Shown: positions 57,801 to 64,000 of the stretch, one piece after another | How the letters are laid out: each line of letters begins with the position of its first letter | Position numbering within the stretch: the stretch's first letter is position 1 | Translations under genes and position numbers: made by a program | DNA from: Bursaphelenchus xylophilus | Lineage: Eukaryota > Nematoda > Chromadorea > Rhabditida > Aphelenchoididae | Direction of reading: 5' to 3' | DNA: 64,000 bases | NCBI GenBank assembly: GCA_904066235.2 | Contig: CAJFCV020000005.1 | Coordinates: forward strand, 2,542,001 to 2,606,000 | Notes under the pieces: model-generated | Seen by the model: only the letters and a program-made list of their open reading frames with translations | Told to the model about the DNA's origin: nothing | Database searches by the model: none

Positions 57801-60800
57801 CTCCCATTCAGGCGCTTCCGAAAAAAGAGCGCCCCGAAGACACGGGACGCGAGGACAGGAGGCCCCACCCCGATCGCTGCACCGCATCTTCACACTTCCA
57901 TGACGACGAATGGCACAATGCCCGCCGGCGGTACCGGACATGCACTTTGCGTTGCGAAAATAAAATCTTCCCCGCCGCCCGCGAACAAAGGGCATCAGGT
58001 GGAAGAGCGCGAACACAATCGAGTTTTAGAAGCATGGCGATTAATAAGCACACGTTTGACATCATTTTTGTTGTAGAATTTGGGGAGATTTAATGGAAAA
58101 TTTAAATTTAATCATCAAAAAATGAAAAAAATCGGCAAAAAATTTGAAAAAAATTTAGTTTGACAGGTCAAACAAGCACGATCATCCTGAAATTTTGCAT
58201 GAACGTTCGATAGTATTTATAAATTATTCACTGAAAATTTTAGCTCATGCTTTCCAAAGACCACCGAGATATTTTAAAAATTCCAATTTGAAAAATCTTA
58301 AAATTACTTTGAAATTTTTCAAAAACTATATTTTCTGATGACCCAAAAACGTCTACAAATAACATGCTGAATCTTTAAACTACCCACTCACAACAGAATT
58401 TTGTTTATACCATCTCCTCTTACCGCTATTCCATCAAATTTTATATTATACCGCCCGAAACGCCTCGCAATTCCATTATTTTTCGGTCACACCCGGCAAA
58501 ATCCTCCTCCAGATGCCTTGTTTACCCGCCGTCTACCTAGCCCCGTCCCGCGGCGCACCCGGGGCCCCACAAAATTGCGGCTAACGAGCGGTCCGGGGCA
58601 ATTCGATTTGCGCACGGTGCACCCAAATTCGGCGGCTCATTGTTGGGGAGGGCGCAAAATTAGAGAAGTGGGCGCGCGCTGCATAATGGGATCCGATCAG
58701 CGGCGCTGCGAATACGCGATTTACGATGACAGGAGGAATATATTAGGCATTTGAGAGGCAAAAAATTTGGGAAATTTTGATGCAAATTTTTAGGTCGTCC
58801 AGAAAGTTGGTTCGTTTCTTTATTATAGTAGGGAAAAGTAGTAAAAAATTGTGGGAAAATACTGTTTTACGTAGCGATAAATTTTATTTGAAGTCTCTAA
58901 AGAACTTATAGAGCATTAACAATGTTTATTTGAGGTAAAAAATGCAAAATTTTGATATGAATTTTACCATGTGTAATATAGTCGACATCAAACTTGAGCT
59001 GAAAAATTTATTAAACCCCAATGAATTACAGTATTCGTATGTTAAAATCATATTAAAAATAGTTTTTTTTACTTTACAATGTATTTTTGCCAAATTTTGC
59101 CAAATATAATACATTACACAAGTAAATATACAAAAATGATGACTAAACCGTTTCAGACAGCTGATTGAATCGTCGGATCGTGAGCTCCAAAATCTCCGTG
59201 CTAATGCTGTGGATTCCGAAATCATCAAAGGGCTTGAAGATCGCTTGAAAAATGCGAAAACCGACGCTGAAAATGAGCGACAAAAGCTGGCCGAACTCCG
59301 AAGTGCCAAACAATCGTTGGAAGACCGACTTCAACGCGCGGAGAATGAGCTGAAAGGGTCGGCAGATAAATCATCACGTCTTGAGGCAAATTTGGCCAAA
59401 ATTTCGAGAGATCTGGAAGCCGAAAAGGCTGCGAAAATGGAATTGGAAAAACTTTTTGCCCAAAAAAATGATGATTTAGAAGAGGCGTTGGAAAGAGTCG
59501 CTGAATTGACCGATGAATTGCGGCTCCTAGAAGAGGATAATAGCTCAAGTTCCAGCGCGATTAACCAGATTGCCAGCACGTTGCAGGTGGCTCCAGAATC
59601 CTCAAAAATCCTGGAGGAATTGTCAAAAAGAGCGACTCGGCTGCGAACCTTGGAATCCCAAGTTTCTGACGGTGATAATTCGAGGAGAAAGTTAGTGGAA
59701 GAACTGCAAAATCAAATTGAAAACTTGGAAAAAGAAAGGAATGCGAATTTGCGAGAGCTCAAAGAAGCTACAGCACGATGCAACGAGCATGTGGAGAAAG
59801 TTGAAAGTTTGGAAAAGGGGAACAAAGAAGAGTTGGTGCTGCTGAAAAATGAGGTTAACAGGTGAGGAAAGGGCTTTATTTTTTTGTACGATCTATGTAC
59901 AGTGACGGACATGATCCAATGGAAAAAACTAAAATTTTGCATCCAGGATGTATCAAAAATGTGGCAAAATCCCTCCCTCTCCAACTAAAAAAACTTCGTT
60001 TTTGAAAGGTTCTCTCACAAAAAGAGCGGGCGGGCTTTTGAAATCAGAGTTTTTACACTTGGAGAGGGAGGTATTTTGCTACATTTTTGATGCTTCCCGG
60101 ATGCAAAATGGTGCGTTTTTTGCCACTAGATCAGGTCCGCCACTGTAAAGGTAATAGCATGACTTCAAAAGGAAGAAAATCAGGATTTTTTTAAGGTTTA
60201 TCAGTCTGTCGGGAAAATAATGAGCATTCTGTCGTATCGACAAGAAAAAATGTGTCGGGGCGAAATCAAACTGCTTTGAACTTCAGCGACGCGATTGGGG
60301 CAGCGACTTTGTGCTCACTATTTTCCCGACAGACTGATATTTATACAGGGTGGTTCAGCCGAAGCTTCCAACCTTATTTCAAGTATTTCTCCGCCAATAA
60401 TGCACCAATTGCTATGAAATTTTTATCAAATGGAAGCTGAGGTACCCCATTTTTTGCCTACCAAATACGGCGTGCCTGTGTTCATGGAGGCCTCCTATGT
60501 CAAAAAAATATTTCAGAAAATTGAAGAAAAACAAGGAATCTCGGATCATTAATTTTTTGCAAAGTGCCACAGAATTATCGAGATAGAAAAATGACTTTTC
60601 TCTTCGAAAAAACATTTTTCTTGAAAAAAACCTTCTCCGGGAAAGTTTTCTTTCGTGACTCGATAATTCAGCGACATTTCGTCAAAAATGAATAGTCCGA
60701 GATTCCTGGTTTTTTTCACTTTTTCTTTGACGTGCCCCCGTACCGACCTTTGACATTTTCAAAAAAAAATTTGAGCCCGAAATCTGTGAAGTTTCGGCTG

Positions 60801-61154
60801 AAACTCTGTACTTTTTTTTGTTGAACCTTCTCAAAAAGAAACATTCAAAATCTCTTCAAATTTTGTCCACATACTCTTAGCGCAAATCCGAAACTTTCAT
60901 CTTTAAAAATTCCCGTTTGAATTGCATTATCATCACCACAACACTTTCCATTCTTCAGGTTAAAATCGCGCGAACTGGACCTGGAACAAGACCTGGACCG
61001 GTTCAAGCGCTCCGAGCAAGCGTTAAGTGAGCGTTTGCGCGCCGCCGAACAAGAGCTCTCGCGCTCGAGCACGGTGGATGGGGCGGCCATGGAGAAGATC
61101 AGCATGTTGGAGGCGGATCTCGAGGAAATGGGAAAACAAAATTCGATTCTGCGA
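42952..61154 (+). CDS. Long coiled-coil protein, seven exons, 3' end open
   Basis: Exons 42952-42975, 43295-43365, 43639-44083, 44733-45040, 45928-46209, 59157-59861 and 60959-61154 join in phase to 677 residues beginning MSTAQQLQ. Nearly the whole protein is heptad-rich coiled coil, heavy in E, K, Q, L and R, with a short break (GLSPQSDVDLLERKI) near residue 260 and a serine-rich break (EEDNSSSSSAINQ). There is no signal peptide or membrane helix. This architecture suits a tether, golgin-like or centrosomal scaffold; I cannot assign a family. Intron 5 is 12,947 bp long and holds a nested minus-strand gene and the palindrome arrays; introns 3, 4 and 6 carry MITE copies. The donor at 61155 (CGA/GTAGTA) is in phase, so exons probably continue beyond the window. 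Reading through it would add 23 residues and stop inside a tandem repeat. Confidence 0.85.
44246..44336. mobile_element. MITE family A, internally deleted copy in intron 3
   Basis: Left remnant GGTCAGTCTGAAG, interior GATTTGGTTCGCGATAGCG, right end GTTATTTTCCCGACAGACTG with ATA. Most of the middle is missing. Confidence 0.65.
44515..44655. mobile_element. MITE family A, copy in intron 3
   Basis: Left end TAGTCTGTCGGGAAAATAAT and right end CATTATTTTCCCGACAGACT with GATATA. The interior AGCAATTTGATTTTGTCTCG is typical. It lies about 80 bp before exon 4. Confidence 0.88.
45492..45650. mobile_element. MITE family A, copy in intron 4
   Basis: Left end TCAGTTTGTCGGGAAAATAA and right end CATTATTTCCCCGACAGAGT. 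The interior CGACACAATTCATTTTCTCG and GACGATGCGATTTTCC matches the family. Confidence 0.88.
46400..48850. repeat. Array of GCACNGTGC palindromes, AT-rich cluster
   Basis: The nine-base odd palindrome GCACAGTGC (or GCACTGTGC) occurs about 29 times exactly, with a dozen one-base variants, usually 28-35 bp apart and commonly as TTGCACAGTGCA. Between motifs, recurring phrases form a loose ~105 bp higher-order unit: CAGATTTTAAGCCCAAAAAA, GCGACAAAAGTTGCCACAAA, AAAAATTAACTCAA and GAAATATTTTTTTGAAGATT. The array lies in intron 5 of the coiled-coil gene and is interrupted by a 1.1 kb element at 47074-48176. Open frames in it are shadows of the repeat. Confidence 0.92.
47074..48176. mobile_element. 1.1 kb element inserted in a palindrome motif
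   Basis: The left end CATCAACCACAAA and the right end TTTGTGGTTGATG are exact 13 bp inverted repeats. TGCA flanks both sides (47070-47073 and 48177-48180), consistent with a 4 bp target duplication within a TGCACAGTGCA motif. The GCACNGTGC motif is essentially absent inside. No transposase is visible, so it is non-autonomous or decayed. Confidence 0.8.
49420..49545. repeat. Decayed family B fragment
   Basis: TTCGACTTTCGACCCAAAAA, CTGCAAAGCGCGGACTAAAA and CAAGTTTCATGCAAATCGGA are family B phrases in inverse sense. It lies just beyond the stop codon of the nested zinc-finger gene. Confidence 0.6.
49574..51772 (-). CDS. Nested gene: protein with two CCHHC zinc-binding modules
   Basis: Three minus-strand exons, 51772-51498, 50915-50481 and 50015-49574, join in phase to 383 residues with TGA stop. 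An acceptor (TTTTTTGCAG, last base at 51779) sits just before the start ATG and is a likely trans-splice site. Residues 38-99 and 238-299 are two copies of one module. Both share SYTGTSEYR, FYDVW, TAVIQC, and NEGGHIK, and ligands C77, C80, H90, H94, C99 and C277, C280, H290, H294, C299. The pattern is C-x2-C-x9-H-x3-H-x4-C with the second module exactly 200 residues on. The tryptophan before the CxxC recalls BED-type fingers, but the spacing differs, so this is at best a distant relative. The linker has a likely nuclear signal (KRKISENLERETKRPRM), and a glutamine/leucine-rich helix follows module 2. A nuclear DNA-binding role is inferred. The whole gene lies in intron 5 of the coiled-coil gene, on the other strand. 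Confidence 0.85.
51770..51800 (-). promoter_or_regulatory. Likely trans-splice acceptor of the nested gene
   Basis: On the minus strand, AAATTTTTTGCAG is followed after six bases by the start ATG at 51772. The polypyrimidine tract and AG, so near the start codon and with no coding exon upstream, fit a spliced-leader acceptor as used by nematodes. RNA data would be needed to tell it from a cis-splice site. Confidence 0.5.
51890..55510. repeat. Array of GCACNGTGC palindromes, GC-rich cluster
   Basis: About 60 exact copies of GCACNGTGC lie here. In the GC-rich part (52.0-54.7 kb) many have C or G at the centre (GCACCGTGC, GCACGGTGC). In the AT-rich parts A or T predominates. Spacing is looser than in the first cluster (25 to several hundred bp), tightening again at 54.75-55.5 kb. 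Large frames are open on both strands (for example 53920-54735 plus and 53960-54841 minus), which is the expected by-product of GC-rich, stop-poor DNA and does not indicate genes. Confidence 0.9.
54815..55480. repeat. Tandem hairpin units built on the GCACNGTGC motif
   Basis: Blocks of AATCCACTTTTCAAGTTTT and its inverse AAAACTTGAAAAGTGGATT alternate, each separated by a GCACNGTGC motif (for example 55187-55250 and 55327-55390). Each pair can fold into a stem of about 30-35 bp with a palindrome at the loop. A TGCAGCCGACATTTTTTTGT phrase recurs at 55132 and 55269. Confidence 0.8.
55550..58100. promoter_or_regulatory. Possible regulatory stretch in intron 5
   Basis: GC-rich patches (55550-55900, 56330-56600, 57610-58010) alternate with AT-rich DNA. 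Candidate transcription-factor words include an octamer-like TTTATGCAAAT (56517) and homeodomain-like GCCTTAATTAG and CTGATTAATC (57450-57480). An imperfect ~180 bp unit recurs at 56950-57030, 57110-57200 and 57285-57380 (TAAACATCCATT, CTAAATCATCATAATTT). No exon was convincing. Isolated GCACGGTGC motifs remain at 57654 and 58612. A conserved enhancer region is an inference only. Confidence 0.3.
56950..57400 (+). repeat. Imperfect tandem repeat, three units of ~175 bp
   Basis: Each unit has AAAATTCTAAGCTCATC-like, AAAAATGGCCTAAACATCCA and AAATCATCATAATTT phrases in the same order. Units begin near 56972, 57145 and 57310. They differ by several substitutions each. Confidence 0.65.
58150..58290 (-). 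repeat. Possible decayed family B fragment
   Basis: The phrases CTGAAATTTTGCATGAACGT, GAAAATTTTAGCTCATGCTT and CACCGAGATATT recall the family B left side read in inverse sense. Identity is low. Confidence 0.4.
59898..60147. mobile_element. MITE family C, copy 4, in intron 6
   Basis: Left TACAGTGACGGACATGATCC and right GATCAGGTCCGCCACTGTA. The middle carries CAAAAAGAGCGGGCGGGC. It begins about 36 bp after exon 6. Confidence 0.85.
60199..60341. mobile_element. MITE family A, copy in intron 6
   Basis: Left end TCAGTCTGTCGGGAAAATAA and right end CTCACTATTTTCCCGACAGA with CTGATA. The interior is shorter and more diverged than most copies. Confidence 0.88.
60350..60860. mobile_element. Possible TACAGGGTG-ended element, one end seen
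   Basis: TATACAGGGTGGTTCAGCC (60350) looks like the left end of a mariner-like element, directly after the MITE A copy. An inverse right end was not found before exon 7. The interior has no transposase motif. Confidence 0.35.
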
Positions 61155-61159
61155 GTAGT

Positions 61160-61440
61160 ATATAAGGGCCCTATGCCCCCTTTTTGCCCCCCTCCTCTGG
61201 AGGAGGGCAAAGACAGGCTACTCTAACAAAATAACAATTGATACTGTAAGCGTACTGTATTAAGGTATATTGTAAATTCAAAGAACTGTATTTTTGTACA
61301 AAAGGACCTTACGCACCCTTTTGACCCGTCCTCTTGAGGGGAGGATAAAAAGAGGGTTACTGTAACAAAATAACAATTGTTATTGTAAAATTACTGTTCG
61401 AAAGGACTGTGTTACAGTATTAAGGTATATTGTAATCAAA
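61160..61440 (+). repeat. Two-unit tandem repeat after exon 7
   Basis: Unit 1 (61160-61300) and unit 2 (61301-61438) share TAACAAAATAACAATTG, ATTGTAAAATTACTGT-like and TATTAAGGTATATTGTAA. Each starts with a C-rich block folded on itself (CCTCCTCTGGAGGAGG; CCTCTTGAGGGG). It begins at the donor of exon 7. Confidence 0.75.
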
Positions 61441-62480
61441 ACTCAAAAAAATTAATCAATCACGAAGGCAAATGAGGTCACAATGAAAGTTTAACAAATA
61501 AATTAGGACAGACAAATCACTGAACTAAATTTCATTCAGTCTCAGCCAGAGGTCGATATGGCAGGCAATAGAGATTACGCAAAATTTTTACTTCAAAAAA
61601 CGGCGTTGCATACTGCTGCAACACCAAATCGATTCCGATCTTGCGTCATTTGTCGCTATCATCACTGTTACTAATTAAAAATTAAAATTTTTATTAAGCA
61701 AGTCAGAATTGTATCGATTTCTTAATATAAGAAAAATTTCGCTGTTAATACACCCGTTTTGGCAAGAAGCAGATACTATTTTAGGACAGTCACAGAGCGC
61801 AAATTTTAGAATTTTAGGCTAGACATGTGGATTTTTGAGGATAAAATTGGCACACGCCCGAATCACACAATGGGTTATAAATGGAAAAAATTAAGATATC
61901 ATATAATTAAATATTGCAAATTTTAATGGGCGGAGTCAAGTTAGTGTAAATCTTTCCATTTAACAACTGTTAACTGCAACAACAGTTGTCCTAAGGGATA
62001 CCAAAGAATGTGTCATAAAGTCCACGTTAAAATCATTCCGAGCTCACGTGAATAAAATGATTGCCGGAGGCAGGCATGTGTTAGATTTCACAACAAGAAA
62101 CCGAGACAGCATTAGACAGTTGAGGCACAAAAACTATTATACTATTGCTTTTGTTGAATAGTTGTTATAATAGGAGCATTTTTCTTATAAGGAATTTGCA
62201 AAAATATGTGAAGAAACCTTTGGATAATGAAATTGCACAAAAGCTCACGCTTGTCCAAAGAGAGATAAAGATTTTTCCGAAAATTTGCATAATTTATGCA
62301 AAAAAACCACAAACTATTCCGCGCATTGAGCGAAAGTGTTATCTACATGATCTTTTGAATTTTCGACTTTTTATTTTGATTAAGTTTACAAATTATTCAA
62401 ATTTGTTTTTAATTATTCAATTTTTTAAATATGCAAATTTTAGCGCAAAGGAATCGTTTTTTAATATCTTTGATGAAGTT
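61440..62480. other. No gene recognised
   Basis: AT-rich sequence without splice-like coding blocks. A plus-strand frame at 62145-62495 is AT-rich and lacks motifs. AACAACTGTTA and GTCCTAAGGGATACC phrases near 61965-62000 foreshadow the ACAACTG-rich sequence that follows at 63060-63960. Confidence 0.45.
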
Positions 62481-62488
62481 TGGATCAC

Positions 62489-62801
62489 TCAGTAGTCGTC
62501 ATGATCTTCGTCTAGACTCATCTCTTGTAGCTTACAACAGGGACATCTGAGGGACAGCACCTTGATGGACGAGGTAGCCAGCAGTGAAAGATAATGAAGA
62601 CCATCCATTTTTCCGCGGATAATGAACCCTGAAAGAACGATTCTGTTTCCGATTTCAACCTCTTCTAACAGGGAGCGCTCCGAGTCATGAGCCACAATCA
62701 TGTAATAATCATTTTCAGCTAGGGCCAACGCAAAACTTGGTTTTTCGTCGCTATCTGAATAATGACAAAATTCAATTGAGACGACTAGAGGAAGCGACAT
62801 T
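62489..62801 (-). CDS. Possible small protein or exon of unknown function
   Basis: An open minus-strand frame ends TGA at 62489. From MSLPLVVSIEF it gives about 103 residues. An alternative start for an exon is the acceptor GTCATTATTCAG just before DSDEKPSFALALA. The sequence alternates strands and acidic turns (EEVEIGNRIVLSGFIIRG), and has a CPCC motif and an acidic C-terminus (DEDHDDY). The pattern of short strands would suit an OB-like fold, but this is a guess. It sits in repeat-rich DNA and could belong to a mobile element. Confidence 0.35.
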
Positions 62802-62932
62802 TGAAGACAGAAAAAAACTTGCAATAGAATTGGGAGGAGCAATTTTGCAACATCCCAAATTCCGCCTGCGCAGCAACTGTTTCCTGCCAACAGTCTGTCA
62901 CAATTGTTTGTCAAAATTATATGTCACAACCA

Positions 62933-63990
62933 CAGATTAATTAGACTTAGGAAGGTTCTAGAAAAGTTTTTTAAGCTCTTAGCTATCACCTACACTACAA
63001 ATATTATTACTTTTTGAAAAAATCTATGTCATAATGACAATTGTCGATGCCTTTACCATTTAACAATTCACCATATAGCAACTGTTTAACAACTGCTAGA
63101 AGCCTGGCAACAACTGTTTATGTCAAAATCTGTCACAATCATTTTGTAAATGTCACAACTCAGGCAATACGGAAATAAGTCAGGCAATACGGAAATAAAA
63201 TATTTCCTTCCGTTCGCACCGCGGTGAGCGGTTGGGTTTCCTGCCGACGATGCCGTTGCTGGCAACAACCCCTCCGGAGGATGGCAGAAGCTCAACCCGT
63301 GGCAGGACCTTCTTGAGGATTGGCACACTGGAGAACCGACGTGACATCCCCATCTTGGCCCCGAATCATGGCCCGTTTCTCTACTTTTGATAGATGATCA
63401 GCGGAAATAAATTGAATTGAAATTGAATACGGAAATAATGATTTTCCCCGTCAGGCAATACGGAAATAATGATTTTCCCCCTTTTCTCTGCTTTGATTTC
63501 GAAAGGAAATCGAGATCTCTTAATTTTTCGTCCTATCTTCGTCACATGACGAGAGGCAGAGGGCGCTCGCACAAAGCAGGAGAGAGAGGGCAGAGAAAGA
63601 AGGAAAAGATCGGGGTTTCTTTTCGCTGTGACCGCCGACAAAATTTAATGAGAAAGGACCCAGCGGAGAAAAAGACCGAGGTTTGGAAATGCTTTTCGTT
63701 CGCCGAGAAGCAACTGCTTAGCGACTGCTAAAAGCCTGGCGACTCACAGATGCAATAAGTTCAAATCTTTACTGATTAATTAGGCTTAGGAAAGTTCTAG
63801 AAGAATGTCACAATTGCTTGACAACTGTCGAAAGCATGGGAGAAACTGTTTTATGTGATCACCCTGTTAAAAATCTTTATCAATTGTCTATGTCACAACT
63901 ATTTTGTCAATTGTCTAGGAAAATTCCGGAAAAGTTTGTGAGCTTTTAGTCATCGTCTAAATCACAACACAAAAACCATTTTTTGATTCT
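62933..63990. repeat. Recurring TTAATTAGRCTTAGGAARGT segments
   Basis: GATTAATTAGACTTAGGAAG (62935) and GATTAATTAGGCTTAGGAAA (63774) start similar blocks rich in TGTCACAA, CAACTGTT and TCTAGAA; a third diverged block runs from about 63915 (AAATTCCGGAAAAGTTTGTG). A short unit, GTCAGGCAATACGGAAATAA, occurs twice in tandem at 63161-63199 and again near 63451. No gene was recognised. Confidence 0.6.
63199..63430 (+). mobile_element. Possible 3' tail of a non-LTR retrotransposon
   Basis: A GC-richer block encodes, in one frame, a short tail (RTFLRIGTLENRRDIPILA, then PNHGPFLYF and a stop). It is followed by TAGATGATCAGC and an AATTGAATTGAAATTGAAT microsatellite. A truncated reading frame with a short A/T-rich simple-repeat end is how RTE/CR1-type fragments look. 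The reverse transcriptase core is absent, so this is suggestive only. Confidence 0.3.
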
Positions 63991-64000
63991 TTGATCCACA

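Noticed and set aside
57501..58093. Overlapping frames of 191, 192, 179 and 157 residues
   Set aside because: Open frames run on both strands in a GC-rich patch; none has a recognisable domain or a matching exon partner.
42952..61154. Assignment of the coiled-coil gene to CUX/CASP or a named golgin
   Set aside because: I compared the sequence from memory with CASP/CUX and rabaptin-like N-termini and found no convincing shared block. Coiled coils match each other by composition, so no symbol is given.

Overview
The window looks like an AT-rich nematode chromosome segment, probably from a rhabditid related to Caenorhabditis (inference). The evidence is short exons bounded by TTTTCAG acceptors and GTAAG/GTGAG donors, likely trans-splice acceptors a few bases before start codons, a divergent TTBK/CK1-type kinase of the kind expanded in nematodes, and very many short inverted-repeat DNA elements. 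No bacterial, viral or CRISPR feature was seen. No convincing tRNA or rRNA gene was seen.

Layout. 0-4.3 kb: two minus-strand genes, a CK1/TTBK-like kinase (3' end lost at the window edge) and a four-helix membrane protein, with two copies of a ~400 bp dispersed repeat around the kinase. 4.3-8.2 kb: degraded transposon sequence, including an element with 200 bp terminal inverted repeats and a possible LTR-like stretch. 8.2-8.95 kb: the 3' exons of a minus-strand single-pass membrane protein. 9-22.9 kb: a gene desert of AT-rich DNA and mobile elements, including a 2.5 kb element inserted into one arm of a long inverted repeat. 22.9-25 kb: the last two exons of another minus-strand membrane protein. 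25-42.6 kb: repeat-rich DNA with a decayed mariner transposon inserted in an older repeat.

42.6-61.2 kb: a plus-strand gene for a long coiled-coil protein (at least 677 residues over seven exons). It is preceded by a possible terminal exon of an upstream gene. Its fifth intron is about 12.9 kb long and contains a complete minus-strand gene for a 383-residue protein with two matching CCHHC zinc-binding modules spaced exactly 200 residues apart. That nested gene is flanked on both sides by arrays of the odd palindrome GCACNGTGC, about 90 exact copies by eye where about one is expected by chance. I think this array-plus-nested-gene arrangement is the most unusual object in the window. 61.2-64 kb: a tandem repeat, a possible small minus-strand gene and a possible LINE tail.

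The genes do not form an evident pathway. The main stories are nested gene architecture and several layers of transposon insertion that can be ordered in time. Exon borders were read by eye from splice consensus and reading phase; no homology search or RNA data were available.
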